DNA of 64,000 nt from Niallia sp. NCCP-28 (GCF_023168165.1 NZ_BQYJ01000001.1:434001-498000); one strand, 5' to 3'; positions 26,787-37,093 are shown, counted from the stretch's first letter. The notes: a model not told the origin generated them from the sequence alone. Translations and numbers: made by a program.

Positions 26787-27193
26787 TTGAAAGAAGCTCG
26801 CAAATTAATTTATACAAAAAAATCAGGTATAGACGAAGCCGCCATACAAGCAGCAGAAAAAAATTCAGGTGCTATATTCCAAAACAATACAAAGAACTTT
26901 TTCAATTAGTCAATAACTCAGAAATTGGAGAGTAGATACTATTTCCTATCAAAGACGATACAAATCTTAAACATACTTGGGATGATGTGTTCAGGCAAAA
27001 TATCGATAGCAGAGAAGAAACTATTCCTTGGGATTACATAACAATCGGTGAAGACGGCTCTGGAGATAAACTATGCCTTAAGATAAACAACGGAATCATG
27101 AATGAGGAAATTTATCTATGGCATCATGAAAATAGAGAAATCGAGATATATGCTCCAAATTTAAAAACCTGGATCTATTCCATACCAAATTAA
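26787..27193 (+). pseudogene. Broken SUKH/SMI1-KNR4 family immunity gene
   Basis: The translation resembles SUKH-fold immunity proteins (YobK type): a helix ending EAAIQAAEKNSGAIF, then PKQYKELFQLVNNSEIGE, ILFPIKDDTNLKHTWDDV and finally GDKLCLKI plus IYLWHHENREIE. Reading requires one frameshift after about codon 31 (near 26880) and crosses a TAG at about 26935, where the family usually has Trp. The TTG start follows a GGACGGAAGG site. Such proteins neutralise contact-dependent or polymorphic toxins. No toxin gene is adjacent, so this is an orphan, inactive copy. Confidence 0.75.
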
Positions 27194-27284
27194 TTTAGAA
27201 AACGACTAGCCACTGTCTACTATAAAAAAGGTTTATTATTCGAGATTCACGTCTCGAATAATAAACCTTTTTTTCTTGCACCAA

Positions 27285-28178
27285 TTAATATGGACGCCAT
27301 TTTAATTCACTGGCTTTTAAAAAGCGCTGTTCTACATCTTTCCAGTTGACAATATTCCACCAATTATCAACATAAGCTGCCCGGTCATTTTTATATTGCA
27401 GATAATAGGCGTGTTCCCAGACATCTAGTGCCAGCAAAGGAATAGTGTCCCATTGCGTAAGAAGCATATGCCTTTCTGATTGAAGAATTTCTAAATGCCT
27501 GCTTCTAGGAGACCAAACAAGAATTGCCCATCCTACTCCTTCGACTGCTTTTGCCGCTTCTGTAAAATGTTTTCGAAAGGCTTGAAAACTGCCGAAGTAT
27601 TTTTTTATTTCTTCTAATAATGCTCCCTTTGGCTCTCCGCCGCCTTTTGGACTCATATTATGCCAGAATATTGTATGCAAATAATGACCAGAACCATGAA
27701 AGGCAAGTTCTCTTGACCAGTGTTTTACCAGTTGAAAGTCTCCATCTTTTCTGGCTTTTGCAAGCATATTCTCTGCTTTATTTAAACCATCAACATATGA
27801 TTGATGATGTTTTTTATGATGAAGCTCCATAATTTCTTTTTCAATATATGGCTCTAATGCATTATAAGCATACGGCAAATTAGGCAATACATGGCCTCCG
27901 GCAGGTACAATCGGTTCATTTATATAAATAGTCCCTAGATTTTGGCGGCTAGAAAAATATCCTTCCATTGCTCCATGAAGCTCTTCTGCTTCATGCTGGA
28001 TTTTAATCAATTCTTCTGTATGGAGCTGCTTGCGCTGAACTCCCTCCATCAATTGAGAGAAATTATCCAGCTTCCGCCAAATGCTTTCATCTTTTCGAAC
28101 CTCTTCTGATTCTAGCAGCTTCTTTAATTGTTCATTCCAGATCAATACTTCCTTTACATATTCATTATAGCTTGCCAT
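27285..28178 (-). CDS. sodF: Superoxide dismutase (Fe/Mn type) with N-terminal extension
   Basis: A 297-aa protein. Residues 1-85 form a charged helical extension that is not part of the enzyme core. From about 90 on it is a Fe/Mn superoxide dismutase: the metal ligands are His in HHKKHHQSYVDGLN, His in SGHYLHTIFWHN, and Asp/His in DVWEHAYYLQY. The extension and length match SodF (YojM-neighbour type) of B. subtilis rather than the 200-aa SodA. It occupies the place of ypuI between scpB and dacB. The metal cannot be decided from the sequence alone. Confidence 0.88.
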   Translation of the reverse strand: MASYNEYVKEVLIWNEQLKKLLESEEVRKDESIWRKLDNFSQLMEGVQRKQLHTEELIKIQHEAEELHGAMEGYFSSRQNLGTIYINEPIVPAGGHVLPNLPYAYNALEPYIEKEIMELHHKKHHQSYVDGLNKAENMLAKARKDGDFQLVKHWSRELAFHGSGHYLHTIFWHNMSPKGGGEPKGALLEEIKKYFGSFQAFRKHFTEAAKAVEGVGWAILVWSPRSRHLEILQSERHMLLTQWDTIPLLALDVWEHAYYLQYKNDRAAYVDNWWNIVNWKDVEQRFLKASELKWRPY

Positions 28179-28341
28179 TCTATGTTAACCCCTTTTCGCT
28201 TTTAGAATCACTCACTAAAAGATATGATAAAGGAAAAGGGAACATGCTTGTGAAAGTGAAACGATAAAAAACCCCATCATAAAAACACCGAAAATTCATC
28301 TATCCATCAACTAAAAAAATCTGTTTTGACAAAGAAAAAGT

Positions 28342-28408
28342 GACAGGCACCCGATATGAACAAATGTCTTTTTCGGGTGCCTGTCCCCCGGCACACTACG
28401 GCACACTA
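28342..28408. repeat. Inverted repeat with GACAGGCACCCGA arms and a tandem 10-mer
   Basis: A 13-bp perfect inverted repeat (28342-28354 and 28373-28385) encloses 18 nt. Two tandem copies of CGGCACACTA (28389-28408) follow. The GTGCCTGTC motif recurs in intergenic regions of many Bacillus genomes; that is general knowledge, not seen here. Confidence 0.55.
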
Positions 28409-28446
28409 AAGTATCACCATAGCAGAGGTCAGGTTCTAGAATTAAT

Positions 28447-28499
28447 AAAAAAAGCTATCCAATCGCCCAAAAATCAACTGATTGGATAGCTCTTTTTTT
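28447..28499 (-). terminator. Terminator of scpA-scpB
   Basis: AGCTATCCAATC/GATTGGATAGCT stem with a T-run on the minus strand, starting at the scpB stop. Confidence 0.85.
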
Positions 28500-29082
28500 A
28501 TTCCTCCATTTGCTGCTGAAAAGTTTCAAAAAAAAGATCTGCTTCTTCTTGATTAAACAAATCTTCCTCTTTCTCTGCAAGAGGGGGCAGCTCTTTTAAA
28601 TCTTTTAAACCAAAATGATCTAAAAATTCTTTTGTGGTGCCATATAATATCGCTCGGCCTGCACCTTCTGCTCGGCCTACTTCTTTAATCAATGCTTTTG
28701 CTGCTAACGTATGAAGAGGCCTTTCTGTTTTGACCCCTCTGATTTCTTCGATTTCAGCACGAGTAATTGGCTGCTTATAGGCTATAATCGCCAATGTTTC
28801 AAGAGCTGCTTGCGAAAGAGTGGAGGCATGTGGAGATTCCACCAGCTTTTTCAAATAGCTGGAATGCTCCTTTTTAGTACCCAGTTGGAAGGTTCCTGCA
28901 ATCTCTATAATCGTAATGCCTCGTTCCTTGTTTTCATACTCTTTTTTTAACTGGTCAATAATCTCTTCTGCTTCTTTTTGTTCAATGGATAATACATGTG
29001 TTATTTGCTTTAAGGTTAACCCCTCATCACCTGCTGCAAATAACAGACTTTCCATAATTCCCTTCCATTTACTTGCTTTCAA
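28498..29082 (-). CDS. scpB: ScpB, chromosome segregation and condensation protein
   Basis: A 194-aa protein with two winged-helix domains (about 10-85 and 90-170; note [13 protein letters not shown]). As a dimer it binds ScpA and, with Smc, forms the bacterial condensin that organises and segregates the chromosome. It overlaps scpA by 14 bp. The acidic C terminus is typical. Confidence 0.95.
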   Translation of the reverse strand: MKASKWKGIMESLLFAAGDEGLTLKQITHVLSIEQKEAEEIIDQLKKEYENKERGITIIEIAGTFQLGTKKEHSSYLKKLVESPHASTLSQAALETLAIIAYKQPITRAEIEEIRGVKTERPLHTLAAKALIKEVGRAEGAGRAILYGTTKEFLDHFGLKDLKELPPLAEKEEDLFNQEEADLFFETFQQQMEE

Positions 29083-29839
29083 TGTTTGTTCCTACTTCCT
29101 TTCCAATCACAAAAATATTTGCAAAATTTTTTTCTTGTTCTACAAATACTTGCTGGCGTTTTATTAATTCTAAAACCGCTAAAAAAGTTACCACGATATG
29201 GGTTTTATCCGGTATCGGAAAAAGATCTTCAAATGATACTCGTCCTGTTTTATGTTTAACAAATTGAAGAATCTCTTTCATTCTATTTTCAATCGGTATT
29301 TCTTGCCTGGTTATTTTTGTGGAAAGAGGCGCCTGAAGTTTTTTTCTTTTTAGTAATTTTTGAAAAGCTGAAAGCATATCATATAAAGTTACATCTAGAT
29401 TTTTTTTCGCTATATCTTCTTCTTTGTCCACATAGCCAGATAAATCACTCGGAGGTTTTGTATAGATAAGCCCTCTTTCTTGCTCTCTTGCTTTCAGATC
29501 ATCTGCTGCTTCTTTAAATTTCCGATACTCTACTAATCTTTCAATTAATTCTTCTTTAGAATCTTCAACTGGTTCCATCATTAAATCTTCATCAAATAAA
29601 TCATCCTCATGTTTTGGCAACAACATTTTACTTTTAATGGCAAGAAGGGTTGCCGCCATCACAAGAAATTCACTGGCAATATCCAGTTGAAGCTCTGTCA
29701 TCGTATGAATGTACTCTAAATATTGCTCTGTTATGTCTGCAACATTTATATCGTATATATCAATCTCTAATTTATTAATTAAATGAAGAAGCAAGTCCAG
29801 TGGACCTTCAAAACTATCAATTTTCACATTATATTGCAT
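29069..29839 (-). CDS. scpA: ScpA, kleisin subunit of condensin
   Basis: A 256-aa kleisin that bridges Smc heads. The N-terminal helical domain begins with the diagnostic [19 protein letters not shown]; an acidic linker (about 95-115, [10 protein letters not shown]) precedes the C-terminal winged helix. The ATG at 29839, with GGTGA five bases upstream, gives the usual N terminus; the frame extends ten codons further without support. Confidence 0.95.
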   Translation of the reverse strand: MQYNVKIDSFEGPLDLLLHLINKLEIDIYDINVADITEQYLEYIHTMTELQLDIASEFLVMAATLLAIKSKMLLPKHEDDLFDEDLMMEPVEDSKEELIERLVEYRKFKEAADDLKAREQERGLIYTKPPSDLSGYVDKEEDIAKKNLDVTLYDMLSAFQKLLKRKKLQAPLSTKITRQEIPIENRMKEILQFVKHKTGRVSFEDLFPIPDKTHIVVTFLAVLELIKRQQVFVEQEKNFANIFVIGKEVGTNIESK

Positions 29840-30037
29840 TTCATTCACCAAATCCTGTGTTAATCGCATTATTTTTTTGCAATGCTAGTAATAGTATAGA
29901 TGATTTAATACCTTTATCCAACAGAAAAATAATCCAATCACTGCTTTCAAGACAAATCACTGACTATCCTTCTTAATTATTTTGTATAATAAAGAACATA
30001 TTATAAAAAAGGACAAAACAATGGAGGGGAATTCTTG

Positions 30038-30556
30038 ATGTATCCAAATGAATATATCCTTTTTCTAGTGCATTTTCATGGAGATCGGGATTATTTTGAA
30101 TGCCATGAAATACTAGAAGATTATTGGAAACAAGTGGATAAAGCGAATAAGCAATCAATATGGGTAGCCTTTATTCTATTGGCCGTTTCTTGTTACCACT
30201 TTCGGCGCGGAAATTATGCTGGCGCATTAAAAACGATTCGCAAAAGTTTATATATCTTCCAAATAGAAAATGAAAATATCAGCAAATATGGCCTTAACAA
30301 GGACAAACTATTCTTCAGCATAGAGGCATTAGAAAAACAGATTGGCCAACTAAGCGCTTTTCCAGGATTTTCTTTGCCGATAGATGATAAACAGTTAGAA
30401 GAAATCTGCAAAAATAAAGCAGCAGAACTTGGATTATTATGGAAAGATCAAACGCCTGTAGATCCAATCTTCATTAATCGGCATCTAACAAGAGACCGTA
30501 CAACTGTTCTTAAAGAAAGAGCAGAAGCCCTTTTTATGCGCCAGCAAAAAAAATAA
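30038..30556 (+). CDS. ypuF: YpuF, DUF309 protein
   Basis: A 172-aa soluble protein. The N-terminal half is a DUF309 helical domain with the conserved pattern DYFECHEILEDYWK, then AFILLAVSCYHFRRGNYAGALK. Function is unknown. GGAGGGGA precedes the ATG at 30038 (a TTG just before it is less likely). It is divergent from scpA, with the same neighbourhood as B. subtilis. Confidence 0.88.
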   Translation: MYPNEYILFLVHFHGDRDYFECHEILEDYWKQVDKANKQSIWVAFILLAVSCYHFRRGNYAGALKTIRKSLYIFQIENENISKYGLNKDKLFFSIEALEKQIGQLSAFPGFSLPIDDKQLEEICKNKAAELGLLWKDQTPVDPIFINRHLTRDRTTVLKERAEALFMRQQKK

Positions 30557-30613
30557 AAAACATCTATTTGTTTCTCCTTTAAAAAAGAGACAAACCGATA
30601 GATGTTTTTTACA
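30557..30613. terminator. Bidirectional terminator between ypuF and ribT
   Basis: AAAAACATCTAT/ATAGATGTTTTT outer stem with an inner TTTCTC/GAGACA pairing, T-run on the right. Confidence 0.75.
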
Positions 30614-30670
30614 CCATAAATCAGAACAAGAGACGCAGAATGAAAATCCCCGTCTCCTCTGAACACTTTA

Positions 30671-31045
30671 TTATAAATTCATATTTTCTTTTTCAACGAT
30701 ATCTTTACATTTGGAATAAAATTCAAGAACCAATTCATTTGCTTGAATATCCTTATTTGGATATAAGCTTCTGATTCCTTGCACCATCGCTTTTCCTACT
30801 CCTTGCTGCCTATGTGATGGATTAACAGATATATGCTGAATACTAATCGTATTTTCATCTACAATGTATATTCCAATTAAACCGATTATATCTTCTTCAT
30901 CTTTCCATAAAAACAGCTGCCAACTGTCCTCTGTTTCATATTGCTTAATCGTCGCTTGAAGAACTTTTAAATTTTTTTCAGCTGGCATAAATGAAAGCAA
31001 TCCCATGGCAATTTTTTCAAATGTTTTTTTATATCGAATAATCAT
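30671..31045 (-). CDS. ribT: RibT, GNAT-type acetyltransferase
   Basis: A 124-aa GNAT-fold protein; the acetyl-CoA loop is seen as VNPSHRQQGVGKAMV (about 77-91). In B. subtilis ribT is the last gene of the riboflavin operon, and its reaction is not established. Here it stands alone, without ribDE-BA-H, so any link to riboflavin is by homology only. The 430 bases upstream, to ypuA, are AT-rich and show no gene or structure that I can support. Confidence 0.85.
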   Translation of the reverse strand: MIIRYKKTFEKIAMGLLSFMPAEKNLKVLQATIKQYETEDSWQLFLWKDEEDIIGLIGIYIVDENTISIQHISVNPSHRQQGVGKAMVQGIRSLYPNKDIQANELVLEFYSKCKDIVEKENMNL

Positions 31046-31489
31046 TTATATCCCTCATTATTATAAAACATATTTACCTATTATTTTCCCCATCTTCCCA
31101 TACTTCCAAACAATGTTCCCAAAACAATATGCAGATAATATCTTACTTTGACGAAATATGTTATTTCTTTTATCATACATAAAATACGGTGATTCTTCAA
31201 TGATAAATCTTCTAAACCTTTGGATTTATCCTGTATTCCCAAGAAAAATCATTAAAAAATGGCGATTATAGACAATTTGGCCCTTGCTAATTTGATTGCA
31301 TTCTTTATATAAGTATGCCGCTTCCATAAATAAGCTACCTTTTCCTCCATTATTTTTTTAATGTAAGCACCTATTTTCAATATATTAAAATAACAATAAA
31401 ATCAGTTATAGAAAAGGAAACTTTTTTCTCTTCTTTTACGTCTAGTAATTAGGAAACTTTTTTTTGAAACATTAGGAGGACTTAAAACA

Positions 31490-32356
31490 ATGAAACTAAA
31501 AAAGCAAATAATTGCTCTGCTAACATTATTGTTATTGCTGCCAATTCCTGCATACGCTGATGTTACAACAGGAGATATGATTATTACCCTTGGCAAAAAT
31601 CTAACAGAAGAGCAAAAAAAATTAGTATTGACCGAGATGAATGCGCCAGATGATGCACAAATCATCACGATATCAAATGAAGAAGAACATCAATATTTAG
31701 GAAACTATATTGCTAAATCTTTAATTGGCACAAAGGCCATTTCTTCTTCAGCTATTACAATTGCCGAAAAAAATGCTGGCATTACAGTAAAAACAAAAAA
31801 TATTACATGGGTTACTGATGAAATGTATATAAATGCCCTTATTACTGCTGGAGTAAAAGATGCGAACATTTTCATAACAGCTCCAATTCCGGTTTCTGGA
31901 ACTGCAGCATTAACAGGAATTGTAAAAGCATACGAAGTTTCGACAGATACCAAAATTCCTGAAGAGGTAAAACAAGCTGCCAATGAGGAAATGGTAAAAA
32001 CAGCAAACTTAGGCGATGATATCGGTACAGAAAATGCGACAGCACTTATGGCAAAAATTAAGGAAAAAGTAGCCGAAACAAAACCAGAAACAGATCAAGA
32101 ACTAAAAACAATTATTGATGATGCTGCTAAAGATTTAAACTTAACTTTAACTGAACAGCAGACAAACAGTTTAATCGAGTTCTTTAATAAATTAAAAGAA
32201 TTAAATATTGATTGGAATCAAGTAGGCGACCAGCTGCAAAATGCAAAAGATAAACTCACAAACTATCTTGAAAGCGAAGAAGGCCAAGGCTTTTTAGATA
32301 AAGTAAAAGAATTTTTTGTCAGTCTAGTTGATGCCATTAAAAATTTTTTTAGCTGA
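31490..32356 (+). CDS. ypuA: YpuA, secreted DUF1002 protein
   Basis: A 288-aa exported protein. The signal peptide ends near IPAYADV (about residue 23). The mature domain has the DUF1002 pattern (GDMIITLGKNLTEEQKKLVL, NEEEHQYLG, ISSSAITIAEK, GTAALTGIVKAYE). Ends in a helical C-terminal segment with hydrophobic residues. In B. subtilis ypuA responds to cell-envelope stress via sigma-M; no such promoter was verified here. GGAGG precedes the ATG. Confidence 0.92.
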   Translation: MKLKKQIIALLTLLLLLPIPAYADVTTGDMIITLGKNLTEEQKKLVLTEMNAPDDAQIITISNEEEHQYLGNYIAKSLIGTKAISSSAITIAEKNAGITVKTKNITWVTDEMYINALITAGVKDANIFITAPIPVSGTAALTGIVKAYEVSTDTKIPEEVKQAANEEMVKTANLGDDIGTENATALMAKIKEKVAETKPETDQELKTIIDDAAKDLNLTLTEQQTNSLIEFFNKLKELNIDWNQVGDQLQNAKDKLTNYLESEEGQGFLDKVKEFFVSLVDAIKNFFS

Positions 32357-32371
32357 TCAATCCAATGATGC

Positions 32372-32407
32372 AAAAAAACTAAGTGCGATAATCGCACTTA
32401 GTTTTTT
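32372..32407. terminator. Bidirectional terminator of ypuA and lysA
   Basis: Perfect 12-bp stem AACTAAGTGCGA/TCGCACTTAGTT with a 3-nt loop, flanked by A- and T-runs. The lysA stop codon lies inside the stem. Confidence 0.9.
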
Positions 32408-33723
32408 AATGTAACCGTCTCTTTTAATGGCAAATCTAATTTAATTAAATCTTCATAGGATTCTCTTTTTACAACAAGCGTAGCTTTTTGATTTTCTACA
32501 AAAACCACTGGAGGTCTTGGAATTCTGTTATAGTTATTTGCCATGGAATAACCATATGCTCCTGTACAAAATACCGCTAAAATATCTTCATCATCTGTTT
32601 TTGGCAGCGGCAAATCCCAAATAAGCATGTCGCCGGATTCACAGCATTTTCCTGCAATAGACACTACTTCATCCGCTTTTTGCAATGGTTTATTCGCTAA
32701 AACAGCCTCATATTTTGCTTGATATAGGGATGGACGGATATTATCGCTCATTCCTCCATCAATCGCCAAATAATTGCGGACATTCGGTACATTTTTGCGG
32801 GAACCAATTTTATACAGGGTAGTGCCTGCATCTCCAACTAAAGATCTGCCTGGTTCAATCCAAATTTCCGGCATTTCCAGATTGTATTGCGCTGCTTTAT
32901 TTTGCACTTCTTTAATAATAACTTCTACATATTCAGAAGGCTGAATCGGCTGATCTTCACTTGTATAGCGAATTCCAAATCCTCCTCCAAGGTTTAGCAC
33001 TTTTGTTGCAAACTGATGGCGCTTCTTCCAGTCATTCAGGCGCTCGATGATTTTTTGGGCAGCAAGAACAAACCCTGTTGTATCAAATATTTGCGAACCA
33101 ATATGACAATGAAGTCCTAACACCTCAAGATAAGAAGAATCCATTCCTTTAAGAAGAGCTTCTTCTGCTTGACCATTTTGCAAATCAAACCCAAATTTAG
33201 AATCTTCTTGTCCTGTTAAAATATAGTCATGGGTATGTGCCTCAATGCCAGGCGTTACCCTTAACAAAATCTTCATTTTCGTTTGTTTTTTTTCGCAAAG
33301 TTCTTGCAATAATCCCAATTCATAAAAATTATCGACTACAATGCAGCCAATATTATATTCAATGGCCATTTCTAGTTCTTCTTTTGACTTATTATTGCCA
33401 TGAAAATGAATACGCTCCATTGGAAAATTAGCAGCTATTGCTGTATACAATTCTCCTCCTGAAACAACATCTAATGATAATCCTTCTTCATTTGCAAGCT
33501 GAACCATCGCGATTGTTGAAAACGCTTTGCTTGCATAAGCAACTTGTGCGGTGACACCCATTCTCTCAAATGTTTCTTTAAAGCCTTTCGCTCTCTCCCG
33601 AATCAATGCGACATCATACACATACACTGGGGTTCCAAATTTCTCCACCAATTGCAGTGTATCCACTCCGCCAATTTCCAAATGACCAGCTTCATTAACA
33701 GCCGATGTTCCATAATAATGCAT
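32398..33723 (-). CDS. lysA: LysA, diaminopimelate decarboxylase
   Basis: A 441-aa PLP enzyme that performs the last step of lysine synthesis, meso-diaminopimelate to L-lysine. The PLP lysine is in VAYASKAFSTIA; LGGGFGIRYTSEDQP and EPGRSLVGDAG bind the phosphate, and CCESGDML carries the catalytic Cys/Glu. It follows the spoVA operon, as in B. subtilis. No lysine riboswitch was found upstream, and a terminator separates it from spoVAF. Confidence 0.95.
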   Translation of the reverse strand: MHYYGTSAVNEAGHLEIGGVDTLQLVEKFGTPVYVYDVALIRERAKGFKETFERMGVTAQVAYASKAFSTIAMVQLANEEGLSLDVVSGGELYTAIAANFPMERIHFHGNNKSKEELEMAIEYNIGCIVVDNFYELGLLQELCEKKQTKMKILLRVTPGIEAHTHDYILTGQEDSKFGFDLQNGQAEEALLKGMDSSYLEVLGLHCHIGSQIFDTTGFVLAAQKIIERLNDWKKRHQFATKVLNLGGGFGIRYTSEDQPIQPSEYVEVIIKEVQNKAAQYNLEMPEIWIEPGRSLVGDAGTTLYKIGSRKNVPNVRNYLAIDGGMSDNIRPSLYQAKYEAVLANKPLQKADEVVSIAGKCCESGDMLIWDLPLPKTDDEDILAVFCTGAYGYSMANNYNRIPRPPVVFVENQKATLVVKRESYEDLIKLDLPLKETVTLKN

Positions 33724-33821
33724 CTTTTCCCCTCAATTCTTTCCCAATATAAAATCGTATAAGAAAAACCCCTAAAATCTTACCATTTAAAAGAGGGGAC
33801 TCCTATCCTGATTATGCCATT

Positions 33822-33878
33822 AAAAAACACAAAAGACTTGCTCGCTAAAAACGGCGTGCTGTCTTTTGTGTTTTTTTC
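33822..33878 (-). terminator. Terminator of the spoVA operon
   Basis: AACACAAAAGAC/GTCTTTTGTGTT stem with T-runs on both sides, about 60 bp after spoVAF. Confidence 0.85.
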
Positions 33879-33938
33879 TTAACAGCCCACTTAATTAAAC
33901 AAATGTATCATAAATTCCGTTAATTCACAATCCTCTTT

Positions 33939-35423
33939 TTATTCACTTGGCTGCTTATAGCGATCTTGAGGATGAAGGTGTGTTGGTCTCACTTTGCTTC
34001 CAGGAACCGTACGGCGCAATATTATATGCGTAAGCGCTTTTGGATAGAAAGGAATAAGCGGCCATAAGTAAGGAACATTCAGCGTTCTTAAATTAACTAA
34101 ATATAAAATATAAAGAGTAGATCCAATGATAAAACCAGGTGTGTGGAAAATCGCCACTAGAATCAGCATCAATAGACGCACTAATTTATTTGCTATCCCA
34201 AGTTCATAACTAGGCGTGGCAAAATTGCCGATTGCTGCAACAGATACGTACAGAATAACTTCTGGTACAAATAATCCAACATCAATCGCAATTTGCCCAA
34301 TCATAACGGCAGCGACTAAGCCCATTGCCGTTGATAATGGCGTCGGTGTATGAATGGCTGCTATTCTTAAAAACTCTAATCCTAAATCTGCAATAAACAG
34401 CTGCACGACAATTGGAATATTGGTTCTTTCATTTGGACCTATAAATGCAAGATTTTCAGGTAAAAGAGAAGGCTCCATCGTCACTAAAAACCATAAAGGC
34501 AAAAAAAACAGGGAAGCAAATACCCCAAAAAAGCGCATCCATCTTATAAATGTACCAACAACAGGAGCCTGTCTATATTCCTCCGCATGCTGGAGATGAT
34601 GAAAAAAGGTTGCTGGTGTAATAATGACACTTGGCGATGTATCGACATATATAATAACATGCCCTTCCATTATATGTGTTGCGGCCACATCGGCTCTTTC
34701 TGTATATCGTACAAGTGGATATGGATTGTAGCTTTGCTTTAAAAGAAATTCCTCAATCGTTTTGTCCGCCATCGTAATGCCGTCCGCTTCAATTGCCTTT
34801 AATTCTTTTTTGATAATATCCACTAAATCAGGGTCGGCAACATCTTCTAAATAGCCAATAGCAATATCTGTTTTGGAGCGTTCTCCTACTTTCATTATTT
34901 CAAAACGCAAACGTTCATCTCTTATTCTTCTTCTTGTAATGGCTGTATTGACAATAATATTCTCAACAAATCCATCCCTGGCACCTCTTACAACTTTTTC
35001 TGTATCCGGCTCTTGTGGCATTCTTCCTGGATAGCTTCTGACATCAATGGCAAGACCTGTATCATAGCCATTTACAACAGCAACCATTAAACCTGACAAA
35101 ACTTGATCGACCAATTCATCCATTTTGCTGATTGGCTGAACCGATTGATGAACAAATTGGTTTTCGACAACCTCAAAAATATTTTTCCCCTGCAGTTCTC
35201 TGTCTGTATCATTGAGAAACAGTAAATGTTCAATCAATTGAACAATCAAAGCACTGTCACATAATCCATTAACATAATAAAAATTAACTTCATGATGCAA
35301 AACCTTGATTTTCCTTATTCCTAAATCAAAGCTTTTTCCTAAGCCAACTCTATTTTTCATGTATTGTTCAATTTCTTTTAAATCTTTATAAATCGTCACC
35401 ATGTTTGCTGTCTCGCTGCTCAT
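33939..35423 (-). CDS. spoVAF: SpoVAF, spore membrane protein of the GerA-A-like family
   Basis: A protein of about 494 aa, related to the A subunits of germinant receptors (GerAA family). It has an N-terminal soluble region (about 1-290, with [11 protein letters not shown] and the [22 protein letters not shown] segment) and about five membrane helices (295-450). It is thought to help nutrient germination. The ATG at 35423 overlaps spoVAEA by 38 bp; a GTG three codons earlier is possible. It is the last gene of the operon. Confidence 0.93.
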   Translation of the reverse strand: MSSETANMVTIYKDLKEIEQYMKNRVGLGKSFDLGIRKIKVLHHEVNFYYVNGLCDSALIVQLIEHLLFLNDTDRELQGKNIFEVVENQFVHQSVQPISKMDELVDQVLSGLMVAVVNGYDTGLAIDVRSYPGRMPQEPDTEKVVRGARDGFVENIIVNTAITRRRIRDERLRFEIMKVGERSKTDIAIGYLEDVADPDLVDIIKKELKAIEADGITMADKTIEEFLLKQSYNPYPLVRYTERADVAATHIMEGHVIIYVDTSPSVIITPATFFHHLQHAEEYRQAPVVGTFIRWMRFFGVFASLFFLPLWFLVTMEPSLLPENLAFIGPNERTNIPIVVQLFIADLGLEFLRIAAIHTPTPLSTAMGLVAAVMIGQIAIDVGLFVPEVILYVSVAAIGNFATPSYELGIANKLVRLLMLILVAIFHTPGFIIGSTLYILYLVNLRTLNVPYLWPLIPFYPKALTHIILRRTVPGSKVRPTHLHPQDRYKQPSE

Positions 35424-35985
35424 TAAAACCACTTCTTTCTAAAATAAATTCCACTGCTTTTTTTGTAATGGGTGCACCTTTTTCATAAGAATCTTTTTTG
35501 CCCATTTTTCCAATATCCCCAATGCCTACAATAAGAGGCAAGTGCAATTCATCTAAGTTATAGACTGTATCCCCACTCATACGGCCAATTTCGGTTTCTG
35601 GTATTCCGAATTTATCGACCCCATACGGAGTCAATTCGCCAAACTGATCAATGGCCACATCAATTCTTGTCCATTCCTCCCTTCTGGTTCTGCTGGCCAC
35701 AGCTATCACCCCTAATATTTCTAGCTCTTTATGTGTTGCTATGTATCGAAGCGCTCTTTCTCCTGCTCCTTCTCCTACAAATCCACTATCATCAAACATA
35801 ACTAAAACAGGATCATTTTTTGCCTTTTTAATCATTTTAATAATTTCTGGGCCGCTGAGTTTACTTGGATTCCCAAATGACATAGAGATGCATCTTCCCC
35901 CAATCTCCTTTGCTACTATTTCAACTGCCCGCCTTGCATATTCATCTCCATCTGTAATTAATATAACTTTTCTCCTTTTTTCCAT
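35386..35985 (-). CDS. spoVAEA: SpoVAEA
   Basis: A 199-aa soluble spore protein of the SpoVAEa family. The N terminus [19 protein letters not shown] and central [19 protein letters not shown] with GVIAVASRT are characteristic. An AAGGAAG site precedes the ATG. It starts 42 bp after spoVAB. In B. subtilis spoVAC, spoVAD and spoVAEB lie between these two genes; they are absent here. Confidence 0.95.
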   Translation of the reverse strand: MEKRRKVILITDGDEYARRAVEIVAKEIGGRCISMSFGNPSKLSGPEIIKMIKKAKNDPVLVMFDDSGFVGEGAGERALRYIATHKELEILGVIAVASRTRREEWTRIDVAIDQFGELTPYGVDKFGIPETEIGRMSGDTVYNLDELHLPLIVGIGDIGKMGKKDSYEKGAPITKKAVEFILERSGFNEQRDSKHGDDL

Positions 35986-36027
35986 TTTTTATACTTCCTT
36001 TCTTTTTTCACCATGTTTTTCCTATGA

Positions 36028-36447
36028 TTATGGAACAAAGTACATCCAATGAAATAAGGAGCCGCAGATTTTTCCTAATACAATTGCCATCATTAATATA
36101 AGTAATCGATCATCAATGCCTACCCTTTTAGCAAGCAAAGGAAATACATTTAAGACTTCTGTTAAAGCAGCTGCAATCATGCCAACATAAACGCCTCCAG
36201 CCAATCCAAAAAACAGCAGCAGAATTGCTGGCAGAGAAAAAACTGGTTCTCTTAAAAAAGCAAGAGTTCCACAAACAGCACCGCAAACAACAGACCATTC
36301 ATATGCATAAATTTTATTTCCTGTTTTGGTTAGCTGGGTTAATCGAGGGATAATGCCAAAAACCGTTAAAAAAGCGACATATCCAGCACCAACCGTTGTT
36401 CCCCAAGCTAAGCCAATAAAAATAACAAAAAGAATATTAATGATCAT
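36028..36447 (-). CDS. spoVAB: SpoVAB
   Basis: A 139-aa membrane protein with four hydrophobic helices (including FIGLAWGTTVGAGYVAFLTVFG). It is one of the SpoVA proteins needed for dipicolinic acid uptake during sporulation and its release in germination. It overlaps spoVAA by 11 bp. Directly downstream comes spoVAEA rather than spoVAC. Confidence 0.95.
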   Translation of the reverse strand: MIINILFVIFIGLAWGTTVGAGYVAFLTVFGIIPRLTQLTKTGNKIYAYEWSVVCGAVCGTLAFLREPVFSLPAILLLFFGLAGGVYVGMIAAALTEVLNVFPLLAKRVGIDDRLLILMMAIVLGKICGSLFHWMYFVP

Positions 36448-37066
36448 CTAACTTTTTCATGCTTTCTTTATTTTCATTCATAATGACATATTGATCGATA
36501 GACTGCTGGTAATTGAATACTTCTACTTCTAACGGGCTTGGCTCCTCGTTTAAGCGTTTTTTGAAGACATGGTTAAAAAAGATAATCATGCCGAGGCCCA
36601 GTCCAATTGAATAGGGAATCTGAAAAATGAGCGGCTTGTCTACATCCTTGCCCGTGATCATCTTATATAGACGCTGATGAACATATTGCATGCTGACATC
36701 CTCATGAAAATTCATAATCGTTAAAGCAGAACCGGTAAATAACAGCAGCCAAACAATAATAAACAACGGAATGGACATTATTTTCCGTTTAAAAATCACT
36801 TCTATAATTGTTTGAGCTGGACCAATCAACTGAATTTCAATATTTTCATTCATTTTTCTTATTTTTCTTAACAACTGTATACTATCAATCACAATAATAT
36901 TTCGATCTTGTTCAGAAATTTTATAAACACATATTTCTTGTAATATGGCAGTTAAAGAAGGATCGGCGACTATTTGAGCAAGATCTTTTAGCAGTACTTT
37001 ATCATGAAGTTTTTTTTGAATTCGGTTTCTCATTCGTAAATACACAATCTCTGCCAAATGTATCAC
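36437..37066 (-). CDS. spoVAA: SpoVAA
   Basis: A 209-aa protein with an N-terminal soluble domain (about 1-95) and two membrane helices (about 98-118 and 150-168). Start is GTG at 37066, preceded by AGGAA. First gene of the spoVA operon, behind a forespore-type promoter and separated from sigF by a terminator. Confidence 0.94.
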   Translation of the reverse strand: MIHLAEIVYLRMRNRIQKKLHDKVLLKDLAQIVADPSLTAILQEICVYKISEQDRNIIVIDSIQLLRKIRKMNENIEIQLIGPAQTIIEVIFKRKIMSIPLFIIVWLLLFTGSALTIMNFHEDVSMQYVHQRLYKMITGKDVDKPLIFQIPYSIGLGLGMIIFFNHVFKKRLNEEPSPLEVEVFNYQQSIDQYVIMNENKESMKKLDDH

Positions 37067-37093
37067 TTCCTAACATATGAATTCCTTTTAAGG

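Noticed and set aside
33724-33821. Possible lysine riboswitch upstream of lysA
   Set aside because: The conserved lysine-riboswitch sequence blocks are not present; only a short hairpin-free gap and the spoVA terminator are seen.
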